DNA from: Paenibacillus sp. MAHUQ-63
GTDB taxonomy: Bacteria > Bacillota > Bacilli > Paenibacillales > NBRC-103111
Assembly: GCF_028765165.1 (NCBI RefSeq)
Contig: NZ_JARADB010000004.1
Coordinates: 62,001-126,000 of the forward strand
DNA: 64,000 bases
Reading direction: 5' to 3'
Below are positions 52,012 through 60,907 of the stretch, piece after piece. Both the position numbers and the translations under genes were made by a program. The notes under the pieces are model-generated. The model was not told the DNA's origin and searched no databases. It saw nothing but the letters and a program-made list of their open reading frames with translations. Numbering within the stretch: the first letter of the stretch is position 1; each line of letters opens with the position of its first letter.

Positions 52012-52960
52012 GATCGAGATTCGCTTTTTGGAATTTTTCCAAGAGGTGCTTGATTTTCGCTTCCGTGAATTCACTGACTTCTTTCTCGTAAGTCGCCACC
52101 TGATGGGGATCGAGCGAGCCTAATGCGGATTCCTCAATAACTCCTCTCAATCTGATGTTCATATCCACGTAAGGCGGTGCGTCCTTAGGGGTATAAACCC
52201 GAAATTTGGATTTGATGTTATCTACCGAAACGAAAAAATTCTCTTCGCCCCCAACAGATTCCAATTCTACCTTGTTGATCGTGGCATTCATAATATTGAA
52301 CAGCCGGGACTCATCGGCGCTTATCGTCAGCTTAGCGTTCTCTTTATCAAATACAATCGCTTTGTTAATGATATATTGATTGGACGTTGATTGAACGATG
52401 GGTAGGATCGGGTCGAGACCCCATTCTTTTTTTTTGCGATAGAAATCAAATAAATACTCGGATACCACGTAACCGGACTCCACCCCCGTGTTGCCGAAGC
52501 TTAGAAGCAGGGAGTTACCCGGCAGGCGCTCATGAGAGATTTGGGTCGATAGCACATCTTTGGCCGAAGGCTGCCCGGCCGCTACCCAGGATACAAGCTG
52601 GATATCCCTGCGCCGGTTCAGCCAGTCCATTTGATTGATACCGTATTCCTTCAGGAACGACTGCCCGAAAATAATCACTTTGGCATGGCCGAAGTCGAGC
52701 TCTTTATCGACCTTTGATTTCAGGAAGCGTACGGCTTCCGTGATCGAATTGGCATCTTGCGAGATGACTTCGTACTTGGCTGATCCCAAATCGAGATTGT
52801 TCCCCGGGATAGCCAGCTTAAGCGTAATTTCGTATTTCATATCAGGCTGATTCGACTTGTCAATGCCGAGCGCAACGACGAAGAACCGCCTGTCGATATC
52901 TTTGAATCCGCAGCCGCCGCATAAGCAGATCACAATGAAGATACATAGCAATCTTGTCAC
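51869..52960 (-). CDS. gerKC: Spore germination lipoprotein, Ger(x)C family
   Basis: A 363-residue C subunit of a GerA-type germinant receptor. The N-terminal signal ends in LCGGC, a lipobox, followed by DIDRRFFVVALGIDKS, the family start. The fold is a three-domain lipoprotein; RRRDIQLVSWVAAGQP and GLDYRAHHFG are typical. The ATG overlaps the stop of the permease gene (ATGA). It anchors on the outer face of the spore inner membrane and assembles with the A and B subunits. The name gerKC is by family type; which germinant it answers to is unknown. Confidence 0.92.
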   Translation of the reverse strand: MTRLLCIFIVICLCGGCGFKDIDRRFFVVALGIDKSNQPDMKYEITLKLAIPGNNLDLGSAKYEVISQDANSITEAVRFLKSKVDKELDFGHAKVIIFGQSFLKEYGINQMDWLNRRRDIQLVSWVAAGQPSAKDVLSTQISHERLPGNSLLLSFGNTGVESGYVVSEYLFDFYRKKKEWGLDPILPIVQSTSNQYIINKAIVFDKENAKLTISADESRLFNIMNATINKVELESVGGEENFFVSVDNIKSKFRVYTPKDAPPYVDMNIRLRGVIEESALGSLDPHQVATYEKEVSEFTEAKIKHLLEKFQKANLDPMGFGLDYRAHHFGSVDEEWRTWQGLYPELEFRVNIQMKLEGVGIVK

Positions 52961-54033
52961 ATCGTTTTCCTCCTAGCGAGAATGAACATCGTCAGGACCA
53001 AGACGATTTCAGAGGCGAAACGCAGGTCTAAATAAAATGTCGCCATGTCGAATAAAGATTCGTCGTTGAATTTCAAGCCGAGCAGGAAGGTGGCCAAACC
53101 CATTACGGCGAGCGTCACCCAGGAAAATAACGTTTTCCTCTTTAGCCGCGGAAATAATTCCTTGCAGAATTCAAAACCGACATGCCAATGAATGAACGCA
53201 CCGGCTAAGGAGATATTCGTGTAAAGCAGGATGAAGATAAACAGTACTCTTTCTACTAATCCGAATTCAACGCGCATGGAATCCGAGGCAGATATCCAAG
53301 GGTACAGGTATGTATTCACCGCTATTGTGCCATGGTAGCCAATCGGGATTAAAAAGCTCGTCAGCAGAACGAAAGTGCCTATAATCGGGATTGACCACAG
53401 GAAAGGTATTTTTTTGTGCGGATGCAGCAGCCGGTTGAAAATAACCAGGTTCGTATATCCGGTGAAAATATATGTACCCGCCGAAAGAGTATCCCATGTG
53501 GGCATATTCCAAATGTGCGTGACGATTTCCATGCCGGCATCGTAATCCATATATGTGTTCGTAATCGCCTTATACAGGACCCAGCCGATAATGGGGACAT
53601 TCGTCAAGATCAGAATCTCCATGCAGTATAGAACACTGTCTGAGCTCAAACGGGCAATGAGGCCGACGACAACGATGAAAGCAAAAACGATATACATGGA
53701 GGAAACGTCGGGATTGATATATTTCTTCGTAATTTCGCTGAATGCAATGAGAGTTAATGCACCGGCGAGAAACCACATGTGGATGAAGTAGATCAAAATC
53801 GTGAGTCTTACCCAACCCGGCGCATGGTCTTTCAAAATTTCCGGCAAGCCTTGTTGGGGGAATTGGCGAATGGATTTAACGAAAACGTAAAGCAAGGTAA
53901 ACCCGATCGGAACGGATAAGACGATCGACATCATGCTGCCTTCAAACCTGTGAGTAAGCAGTACGCGGGGGACGAAGATAACGATGTTAGCCAGCATATT
54001 GAGGAAAACCAAGTAATAAAAATACCGGACCAC
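52957..54033 (-). CDS. gerKB: Spore germination permease, GerB (ArcD/ProY-like) family
   Basis: A 358-residue permease-like B subunit with about ten membrane segments, of the endospore germination permease family. This subunit forms part of the ligand pocket of Ger receptors. The GTG at 54033 follows AAGGGGG by seven bases. The operon order is A, B, C, with 34 nt between A and B and a four-base overlap between B and C. No frameshift is seen and the length is usual (350-370). Confidence 0.92.
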   Translation of the reverse strand: MVRYFYYLVFLNMLANIVIFVPRVLLTHRFEGSMMSIVLSVPIGFTLLYVFVKSIRQFPQQGLPEILKDHAPGWVRLTILIYFIHMWFLAGALTLIAFSEITKKYINPDVSSMYIVFAFIVVVGLIARLSSDSVLYCMEILILTNVPIIGWVLYKAITNTYMDYDAGMEIVTHIWNMPTWDTLSAGTYIFTGYTNLVIFNRLLHPHKKIPFLWSIPIIGTFVLLTSFLIPIGYHGTIAVNTYLYPWISASDSMRVEFGLVERVLFIFILLYTNISLAGAFIHWHVGFEFCKELFPRLKRKTLFSWVTLAVMGLATFLLGLKFNDESLFDMATFYLDLRFASEIVLVLTMFILARRKTM

Positions 54034-54067
54034 GCTGCAACCCCCTTGCTTCGAATCGACGACGACG

Positions 54068-55387
54068 CTACTTACGGTAAAAATAAAGACGCAAATAAGG
54101 AACTCCGAAGCTTCTTAGATGAGTCATGTAGGCAATCATGCTGATTAGCCCAAGAACGACACCGGTAATGCCGAGCACTGATGCCATCAGAATGAGCGGA
54201 TACTTCATGATTCGCATAGCGAAGCTCATTGAATTAATCGGAACGACAAAGTTGGAGATCGCAACCGTGGACACGATGATAATCATGATGTTGGAGATCA
54301 ACCCGGCTGAGGTCGCAGCCTGTCCCAGAATAAGGCCGCCGACGGTCGTAGCGGTCGAGCCGACGGACTTCGGGAGGCGGATGCTTGCTTCCAGAAGCAA
54401 TTCCATCAAGATCAGCATGAGCAGTACTTCAACGTATGCAGGATAGGGTACGGATGCGCGGCTGCCTGCGATGGATAAGGCTAGCTGAACACGGAATATT
54501 TCCGGATTATAGGCGGTTAGCGCCACATAGGACGCAGGCAGCACAAGACTGAGAAAGAGTGCGAGATACCTTAAATACACGAGAAAATAGCTGACTAAAG
54601 ACATCTGGTAATTATCATCCATCGACGAATAGAAGTCGAAGAAGACGACGGGCATGATGAGAACGAATGGCGTCCCTTCCAGCAGTAAGATAACTTTGCC
54701 TTGGGATAAATTCACAATGGTCCTGTCCGGACGTTCCGTGGACACGAAGATTGGGAAAATCGTGAATTTCTGTTTGGTCAGAAAAAGGTGAAGCTCATTC
54801 ACGGACTGCAGCGTATCGACTTTAATCTCGTCGATGGTTTGCTTGATCCGCTCAAGCACCTCATGATCAACCTGCAGATCGTCGTACAGAAGACAGAGTC
54901 TCGTTTTGGACAAACGTCCGATTTCACGGGATTCCACCCGTAACGAGTTGGTTTGATAACGGACCCGGATCAGGTTGATATTCGTATCGATATGCTCGCT
55001 GAAGGAGGTTTGCGGTCCCTGAATCGTCGCTTCCACCTGGGCGTCGCTAAGGGCAGCGGCTTTGATCTGTGCGGCATGGAAGAGCACGAAACGGTCTTCG
55101 ATCATGACGGCCACATAACCGGCTGTAATTTTGCTCAGCGCATCGACATTGGATGCCGGCTTGCCGCTGCGTGGAAAGGACAGCAAATAATTCTCATATT
55201 CGTGAAGACTTTTCATATGGAAGAAGGGGCTTATAATTTCGTCGCGGATGATATTGTTGTCGCAAACATTGGATATGAATAAGATCTCAGCTTCCAGTTC
55301 AGCGGAACGCATCGTGCGATGCTCCAAATCATCGGAAGGACCTAATTTGTCGAGCAACCATTGTTTATTCCGGTTCATCGCATCCAA
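54068..55387 (-). CDS. gerKA: Spore germination receptor A subunit, GerA family
   Basis: A 439-residue A subunit, shorter than the usual 480-550; the N-terminal soluble region is compact. The soluble domain (1-240) includes FPRSGKPASNVDALSKI, and the motif ERPDRTIVNLSQGKVILLLEGTP precedes five or so membrane helices in the C-terminal half. The TTG at 55387 follows AAAGG by six bases; an ATG nine bases downstream (MNRNKQWLL) is possible. With B and C subunits it forms one receptor that starts germination. It would be expressed in the forespore, but I could not pick a sigma-G promoter with confidence. Confidence 0.9.
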   Translation of the reverse strand: MDAMNRNKQWLLDKLGPSDDLEHRTMRSAELEAEILFISNVCDNNIIRDEIISPFFHMKSLHEYENYLLSFPRSGKPASNVDALSKITAGYVAVMIEDRFVLFHAAQIKAAALSDAQVEATIQGPQTSFSEHIDTNINLIRVRYQTNSLRVESREIGRLSKTRLCLLYDDLQVDHEVLERIKQTIDEIKVDTLQSVNELHLFLTKQKFTIFPIFVSTERPDRTIVNLSQGKVILLLEGTPFVLIMPVVFFDFYSSMDDNYQMSLVSYFLVYLRYLALFLSLVLPASYVALTAYNPEIFRVQLALSIAGSRASVPYPAYVEVLLMLILMELLLEASIRLPKSVGSTATTVGGLILGQAATSAGLISNIMIIIVSTVAISNFVVPINSMSFAMRIMKYPLILMASVLGITGVVLGLISMIAYMTHLRSFGVPYLRLYFYRK

Positions 55388-55764
55388 GGATATCCTTTCC
55401 TTTCTAAGCAAAGTTTTCCTCTTAGTGTGTCACCGGAAACAGCGGGCTATCCATGATTTAGCAGAGTGGCGGTTAATTCTATACCGGATAGGGGTATGAT
55501 TGGGAATGAACGGATTTTGTGAAAGACATTTATTTCCGGAAGGGGGTTATGACGAATCAAGAAGCGGGCGATCCGTTCCTTGGGGGAACGGACCCATACT
55601 TCCACGGTACGATCGATGGGATCGTATCGATAAGGATCGTCAATTTGCCGTAGGATTGAAGCGAATTCGCGAGGAATGCAGACGGAACCGCTGTTCTGGA
55701 TAAAGTGGATGACAATTGGAATATGGCAAGTGTCTGGTCTATATGTTCGGGAGGCTTAGCACCT
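55388..55764. other. Intergenic region upstream of the germination operon
   Basis: 377 bases between gerKA and the CBS gene, both on the minus strand. It should hold the ger promoter, but no clear -35/-10 pair of any sigma class stands out. A 34-residue plus-strand frame at 55549-55653 after GGAAGGGGG starts MTNQEAGDPFLGG, then stops; no family comes to mind and it is left unassigned. Confidence 0.5.
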
Positions 55765-56199
55765 TCACGGCCGCTCTCCCGCCGCGGAGGGGGATTTGAA
55801 ATTGATTTGCTTGGCGCAGTATTCAATGATTTCGCTTCTGCGGACGATGCCGATGAATTTATCGGAGTCGTCGACGATCGGCACGAAGTTTTGCACTTTG
55901 GCCAGATCAATGAGATCGACCATGTCCGCATGAATGTGAACGGGCTTGTTTCGAACGCGCAGCGGTACTTCCGACAGGAGGTGGCGATGGGCATTCTCGA
56001 AGGTCACGCCTGCGGCATTTTTCAGAAACCATAAGAGATCCCCTTCGGTCACCGTGCCGACATAATGGCCGTCGTCCGAAAGAATCGGCACTGCGGTATA
56101 GCGATGATATTCCATCCGTTCAAGTGTTTGGCGAAGCGTTGTTTGTAACGTGGTTGTAATAACCTCGGATTTGGGCAGTAAGAAAAAAGCGATATTCAT
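55765..56199 (-). CDS. CBS-domain protein
   Basis: A 144-residue protein consisting of two CBS motifs, which usually bind adenine nucleotides. The first covers about 10-60 (YRTAVPILS-like region: HRYTAVPILSDDGHYVGTVTEGDLLW), and the second about 75-130 (NFVPIVDDSDKFIGIVRRSEII). The ATG at 56199 has AAGGAG eight bases upstream; the GTG at 56208 overlaps that site. It is transcribed towards the ger operon, 378 nt away. A ligand or partner is not predictable; possible ligands are ATP, AMP or c-di-AMP. Confidence 0.88.
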   Translation of the reverse strand: MNIAFFLLPKSEVITTTLQTTLRQTLERMEYHRYTAVPILSDDGHYVGTVTEGDLLWFLKNAAGVTFENAHRHLLSEVPLRVRNKPVHIHADMVDLIDLAKVQNFVPIVDDSDKFIGIVRRSEIIEYCAKQINFKSPSAAGERP

Positions 56200-56295
56200 G
56201 TATCGCACTCCTTTCGAAAAGCAACATCTCTATTGTATCAAAAATCGCGAATAGAATCTAAACCTATGAAGGATGCTACAGGTGAGGTGAGCGCG

Positions 56296-56757
56296 ATGAA
56301 TCGAGCTTTAACGACCGCTTTGTTAGGAATTGGCACGGCGCAAGTCATGAAAATTCCGCTTGGCTATATCACGACAAGGAAATGGGATTGGTCGCAAATG
56401 TTCCAAACCGGAGGCATGCCAAGCTCGCATTCGGCAGGCGTCTCGGCGCTTGCGACCTATATCGCCATGAGAAGAGGGCTGTCAGCCATCGATTTCGCCG
56501 TAAGCTCCGTCTTCGGCGCCGTTGTTATGTACGATGCGATGGGGATTCGACGGGCAGCAGGGGAAATTGCCGTAGAAGTGAACGATCTCGATGAGCAGGT
56601 CGAGCGTCTGGCGAAGCAGCATCCAGGTTTATACCATGCCCGGAGGCGCAAAGCGCTGAAGGAACGGCTGGGGCATTTGCCGCGGGAAGTAGCCGGTGGA
56701 GCACTGTTGGGGGTTGCGATTGGGGCTTGCAGCTACTGGTTGGAAAAACGGAAATGA
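56296..56757 (+). CDS. yuiD: YuiD/DUF212 membrane protein (divergent PAP2 family)
   Basis: A 153-residue membrane protein of the divergent PAP2 (DUF212) family. The core motif GGMPSSHSAGVSALATY is conserved, and YDAMGIRRAAG is the second family signature, with three to four membrane segments. The ATG at 56296 has GAGGTGA six bases upstream; the 21 residues before it in frame are not conserved-looking. B. subtilis YuiD (158 residues) is the best match by memory. A phosphatase activity on lipid phosphates is suggested by the fold but not shown. Confidence 0.92.
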   Translation: MNRALTTALLGIGTAQVMKIPLGYITTRKWDWSQMFQTGGMPSSHSAGVSALATYIAMRRGLSAIDFAVSSVFGAVVMYDAMGIRRAAGEIAVEVNDLDEQVERLAKQHPGLYHARRRKALKERLGHLPREVAGGALLGVAIGACSYWLEKRK

Positions 56758-56840
56758 ACAATGGTTAATTGTGGACAACCTTTCTGGAATGCGTTAAGAT
56801 CAAAGAATGGTCTTAGTAAGGGAGAAGGGAAGAAGTTCAC

Positions 56841-57278
56841 ATGGAAATCATTCGCGTTACGACAGCCGATCAGCTGCAAGATTGCTTCAAAGTTCGTTTC
56901 AACGTGTTCGTCGACGAGCAGCAGGTGCCAGAGCATTTGGAAATGGACGAGAAGGATGAATCTCCTGAAGCCTGTCATCATTTTCTCATTGTAGACGGAG
57001 ATCAGCCGGTAGCTGCTGCCCGTTGGTACGAATACGAACCCCGCACCGCCAAAATGCAGCGTATTGCCGTGCTGAAATCATATAGAGGGCAGTCCCTCGG
57101 CAAGCAAATTTTGTTAGCTATGGAACAGCAGGCTCGCGAGTTGAACTGCACGTCTTCCGTGCTGGACGCGCAGTGTCACGCGGAAGGCTTTTATAACAAG
57201 TTAGGGTATCAGGTTATCTCCAAGGAACCGTTCTATGATGCCGGCATATTACACGTCAGAATGAAGAAGCCGCTGTAA
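56841..57278 (+). CDS. GNAT acetyltransferase, YjcF/ElaA-like
   Basis: A 145-residue GNAT protein of the YjcF type: FKVRFNVFVDEQQVPEHLE near the start, the acetyl-CoA loop VLKSYRGQSLGKQIL and the C-terminal DAQCHAEGFYNKLGYQV. AAGGGAGAAGGGAAG lies upstream of the ATG. It stands alone and ends in a short terminator hairpin. The substrate is unknown; the group is often described as putative N-acetyltransferases that act on small molecules. Confidence 0.9.
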   Translation: MEIIRVTTADQLQDCFKVRFNVFVDEQQVPEHLEMDEKDESPEACHHFLIVDGDQPVAAARWYEYEPRTAKMQRIAVLKSYRGQSLGKQILLAMEQQARELNCTSSVLDAQCHAEGFYNKLGYQVISKEPFYDAGILHVRMKKPL

Positions 57279-57295
57279 CCAGCGGCTTTTTTTTT
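57267..57295 (+). terminator. Terminator of the YjcF-like gene
   Basis: AAGCCGCTG pairs with CAGCGGCTT around a TAAC loop; nine T follow. The left arm overlaps the 3' end of the coding region. Confidence 0.9.
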
Positions 57296-57309
57296 GCTAT
57301 TGCGACATT

Positions 57310-58902
57310 TTATGACTGCTGCTCCACAGATAACGGGAAGGTCATGATGAACCGGGTGCCTGTGCCGAGCTCACTTTCGACTTCGAGCGTGCCCTGATGG
57401 TCTTGAACGATTTTATAGCATATGGATAGTCCGAGACCGGTTCCGGTCTCTTTGGTTGTGAAGAAGGGGTGAAATATTTTCTCCAGCTGATCGCTCGGAA
57501 TGCCGGGGCCATTGTCGGCGATCACGATCGTCGCCCTTTTGGAATCGCTGCTTAACTGCATTTGGATGACCCCGTTTTCTTCCATGGCTTCGCAAGCGTT
57601 CTTGATTAAATTGAGCAGCAATTGAATCATCTTGTCCTGATCCATGAGCATATGGGCCCCGTCCCCGGAATCGACGTAATGGATCTGGTGCCCGAAACGG
57701 GTCGCTTCCGACTCCATCAGAGCTATGACCTTCAGCATGCATTCATGAAGCGAATGTATCCGGAAATCGATGCTGTGCGGCTTCGAGAACTGCAGGAATT
57801 CCGCGGTCAAGTCGCTCATTCGGTTGATTTCATCCATAATGAGGCCGTACCAGTTCTCGATATTGTAACCGTTTGCTTTGGAAATTTGTAGAAATCCTTT
57901 GACTGTCGTCAGGGGATTGCGGATTTCATGCGCCATGCCGGACGCCAGCTCGCCGATAACTTTCAGTTTATCCGAACGCAGCATATGCTCTTCGCGTTTC
58001 AGCCAAGACTCGCGTTTCTTGATGAATAAGTTATGTTCGGCCATCAGGATCAGATCGTCCTTGGTCAGACCGTCCAGCGGGTAAGTAGCGATGCCGTAGG
58101 TGATCTGGATGCCGGTCAGCTTCGGCAGGTCGGAATCCAGCTTCAGCCTTAACGAGGCTGTCAAGCTCTGTTCCTGCATGAGCGGCATGACAACTGCGAA
58201 TTCATCCCCGCCGTAACGAGCGATAAATAGCGCCTCTTTGAATAAAATTTGCAGAAGTTCGGCCATCTGTTTCAAAATAAAATTACCGGCTTGAAACCCG
58301 CGGCTCGTATTCATCGCTTTCAGATCCGTGCAATCGATCAGGATGAGCACGAGGCTTTGTTTCTGGCGGATAAGCTGTTCGAGCCGTCGATGTGATTCTT
58401 CGTAGTTGTAAAGGCCTGTGAGGGAATCCTGCTGGGAAATCAAGTAGCGTTCTTTCTTTAACCGGTCAGCTTGCTGGAGTGTGGAGAATGTCGTTTTGGT
58501 CAGCAGGGCGACCGTTGTGAAGTGCAGGACACTCTCCACCATATAGACCCAGAGCAGGTCATAGAAGCCTTTGATCAGGAACACGTTGCCAATGAAAATG
58601 AATGCGTAGGATGCAGTGAGCACCCACGATTTCTTGCGGTTTTCTTCCGTATAAATATCGTAGAAAAGCGTTAGTATGTAGAGGGGAAGGAGATAGCTCA
58701 AATGCCCGACATAATGCATACAACCGATAAGGAGCAGACGCAGCCAAGGCAGTGCGTTATGCTTGAACGGCAATCTGAGACTGATAATATAAAGCGAAAG
58801 AATGAGGAGCTGTAAAGGAAGGCTGATGCCCGTGTGTAAAATGTTGATATAAAGCATATATACAATTGCATAGGCACTAAGAATCCAATTGATAACCACC
58901 AT
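57310..58902 (-). CDS. Membrane GGDEF domain fused to a histidine kinase
   Basis: A 530-residue sensor. Residues 1-150 contain about five or six membrane segments. A GGDEF domain (about 160-320) carries RYGGDEF at 231-235. Then come a HisKA domain with H325 in GMAHEIRNPLTTVKGF, and a HATPase_c domain (N-box LLNLIKNACEAME, DNGPGI, GTGLGLS). The kinase part resembles the KinA/KinB sporulation kinases. The GGDEF active site keeps the metal Asp (LIDCTDLK) and N198, but the second base-reading residue, Asp in PleD, is N207 (QAGN). The ATG at 58902 has AGGAG six bases upstream. No response regulator gene is adjacent, so it is an orphan kinase. Confidence 0.9.
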   Translation of the reverse strand: MVVINWILSAYAIVYMLYINILHTGISLPLQLLILSLYIISLRLPFKHNALPWLRLLLIGCMHYVGHLSYLLPLYILTLFYDIYTEENRKKSWVLTASYAFIFIGNVFLIKGFYDLLWVYMVESVLHFTTVALLTKTTFSTLQQADRLKKERYLISQQDSLTGLYNYEESHRRLEQLIRQKQSLVLILIDCTDLKAMNTSRGFQAGNFILKQMAELLQILFKEALFIARYGGDEFAVVMPLMQEQSLTASLRLKLDSDLPKLTGIQITYGIATYPLDGLTKDDLILMAEHNLFIKKRESWLKREEHMLRSDKLKVIGELASGMAHEIRNPLTTVKGFLQISKANGYNIENWYGLIMDEINRMSDLTAEFLQFSKPHSIDFRIHSLHECMLKVIALMESEATRFGHQIHYVDSGDGAHMLMDQDKMIQLLLNLIKNACEAMEENGVIQMQLSSDSKRATIVIADNGPGIPSDQLEKIFHPFFTTKETGTGLGLSICYKIVQDHQGTLEVESELGTGTRFIMTFPLSVEQQS

Positions 58903-59021
58903 ATCATCTCCTGCATGTACCGATGTCCGTTTATACACCTCTGTGACATGTTCTCTGTCCGTTTACCAAATCCTGCTGAAGCCCGAAAAGATTAGGAAAT
59001 AATCGCGGATAATCGCGAAAA

Positions 59022-59055
59022 AGAACCTAAGGGACTAGTCCCGAAGGTTCTGATG
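59022..59055 (-). terminator. Terminator of the metallo-beta-lactamase-fold gene
   Basis: On the minus strand AGAACCTTCGGGA pairs with TCCCTTAGGTTCT around CTAG and is followed by TTTTT. Confidence 0.85.
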
Positions 59056-59061
59056 AAGTAG

Positions 59062-59817
59062 TTATGATTCCGGAAGTTCAAGAACCTCGTGCTGGCGAAT
59101 AAATGTCATCCTGCCGGTCTTGCCGATGAACTCGTTCATGTTGTCGCTGTAATGCATAAGATATATGCGCTCTTGGACATGTTCAGGCAGTGTCAGCAGT
59201 TCCTCGAGTGTCGCATGAATAAATCCTTTGCCGCTTAATTGACAATCGTGCAAAATCGTATGACAATTGCGGTTGTCGACAACTTCCTGAAGGAGCAGAT
59301 CTCTGTTGAAGCGGGTATCTGCGCTGTAAAATATTCGGCCGTTAATGAAAAGCGAATAATTAGGTTTCTGGGGGATATGGAGCGTAGGTATGTATTCGAT
59401 CGTGAGCCCCGGACCGATTTCGTAAGGCTTATTTTCTTCTATAATAAGAACATGGAAGTAATCTTCAAGGGAGTTGAATCCGTCCGCGGGGTTATACATG
59501 CCGCCCTTCAACGTGTTCTCCCACAAAATATCGGCAATGGCCTTCGGGAGAAAGAGCTTTGTTTTCTTCCGGTTGCTCTCATATAATAATCGAAAGGCGA
59601 TTTCTTCGAGCCCGCCGACATGGTCGGCATGTATATGCGAGATGACGATGCCGTCGATGTCATCGGGCTTCATCTGAAGGTCGTGAAGCGATTTGGGTGT
59701 GGTGACGCCGCAATCGATGAGAACGTTCAACCCGTTTGAACGGACCAATGCGCTTGTATTGTAAAATGTTTTGGCAAAGGCACTGCCGGTTCCCAACATT
59801 TGAATTTGCAAACTCAT
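59062..59817 (-). CDS. Metallo-beta-lactamase-fold hydrolase (RNase Z-like)
   Basis: A 251-residue MBL-fold protein. The metal motif SHIHADHVGG is intact, with the first strand MLGTGSAFA in the tRNase Z/arylsulfatase style; an Asp in FYSADTRF and the late His in LMHYSDN complete the site. GGAGGCGG lies upstream of the ATG. Unlike true RNase Z it lacks the long flexible arm. The substrate is unknown; phosphodiester or phosphonate types are common in this subgroup. It stands alone on the minus strand, with its own terminator. Confidence 0.9.
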   Translation of the reverse strand: MSLQIQMLGTGSAFAKTFYNTSALVRSNGLNVLIDCGVTTPKSLHDLQMKPDDIDGIVISHIHADHVGGLEEIAFRLLYESNRKKTKLFLPKAIADILWENTLKGGMYNPADGFNSLEDYFHVLIIEENKPYEIGPGLTIEYIPTLHIPQKPNYSLFINGRIFYSADTRFNRDLLLQEVVDNRNCHTILHDCQLSGKGFIHATLEELLTLPEHVQERIYLMHYSDNMNEFIGKTGRMTFIRQHEVLELPES

Positions 59818-59923
59818 TCATCCGCCTCCATTTTTCGACAAAAAACATCTTTTTCTAATGTAGCACGGGAGCTTACCCATTTCAACTAAGTTTTCGTGAA
59901 TAATTATCCATATAAGGGAAAAA

Positions 59924-60832
59924 GTGGTGACAATTCTAATGATATGGCTTATTCTTGGGGGATTTCTCTTTCTGATTCTTATCCTGTTAATAGGAGTTTC
60001 GACCTATGTAGGTTGGCAGCTGACTCATCCGAAACGCAAGCTCGTCGATGAGTCTCCGGAAACCTACGGCTTACGAGGGGAGGATGTATCCTTCCCGAGC
60101 CAATCCGCGGATGTCACGCTGGACGGGTGGTTCTTCCGTTCACCGGGCGCGCCTGCGGGCAAGTCTGCGACGACGGTCATCATGGCTCACGGCTATGCCG
60201 GTACCCGGCTGGAGAAGGGGCTGCCTGCGTTAGCTTTGGCGAAGGCGATCGTGGACGGGGGCTACCACGTGCTGATGTTTGATTTCCGCAACTCCGGGAA
60301 GTCGGAAGGCCGTGTGACGACGGTCGGATATTTGGAGAAGCAGGATGTTCTTGGCGCCATCGCATGGGTGCATGCGAATGTCCCAAGCAAAGTTTGCTTA
60401 TTAGGCTTCTCCATGGGCGGCAGTACGTCGCTCTTGGCCGCAGCGGAAGAGTCCTCCGTCCGGGGCGTTATCACCGACAGCGCATTCAGCCAGCTGAGTC
60501 CCTATCTGGAAGATAATTTGCCGGTCTGGTCGAAGCTGCCGAGATTCCCGTTCACTCCGCTCATCTTGAACATTCTGCCGAGATTGATCGGCGTTAATCC
60601 GCGTCAGGTCGATGCGCTGGCCGCCGTCGATCACATTTATCCGAGACCGATCCTGTTCATTCACAGCGAGGATGACGAGGCCATCCCGTGGTCGAACAGC
60701 GAGGGGATGTGGCGCCGGCATCCGGACACCTTCGAGCTGTGGCTGACGAAGAAAGCGGGACATGTGGGATCCTATCATTTGCAGCCGGAAGCTTACAAGA
60801 AGCGTGTTCTAGCTTTTTTATCAAAATTATAA
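59924..60832 (+). CDS. Membrane-anchored alpha/beta hydrolase
   Basis: A 302-residue hydrolase of the BEM46/YqkD type. An N-terminal helix (about 5-28, WLILGGFLFLILILLIGVS) anchors it to the membrane. The nucleophile is in LGFSMGGST, the oxyanion region MAHGYAGTR, the acid in HSEDDEAIP and the His in KKAGHVGSYH. The start is a GTG at 59924 or, four codons on, ATG; AAGGGA lies upstream. Substrate unknown; roles in surface or lipid ester cleavage are possible. Confidence 0.9.
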   Translation: MVTILMIWLILGGFLFLILILLIGVSTYVGWQLTHPKRKLVDESPETYGLRGEDVSFPSQSADVTLDGWFFRSPGAPAGKSATTVIMAHGYAGTRLEKGLPALALAKAIVDGGYHVLMFDFRNSGKSEGRVTTVGYLEKQDVLGAIAWVHANVPSKVCLLGFSMGGSTSLLAAAEESSVRGVITDSAFSQLSPYLEDNLPVWSKLPRFPFTPLILNILPRLIGVNPRQVDALAAVDHIYPRPILFIHSEDDEAIPWSNSEGMWRRHPDTFELWLTKKAGHVGSYHLQPEAYKKRVLAFLSKL

Positions 60833-60907
60833 TTTCGACGCAACTCTTCCTGACCTTCGGAGTATAAAGATGCAGACACAAAGATTACTAACGAGAGCTG
60901 GAGGTTA

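Noticed and set aside
55500-55703. 67-codon plus-strand frame upstream of the ger operon
   Set aside because: No ribosome site at its start, Arg-rich composition and no family resemblance; a better ribosome site nearby opens a different frame that stops after 34 codons.
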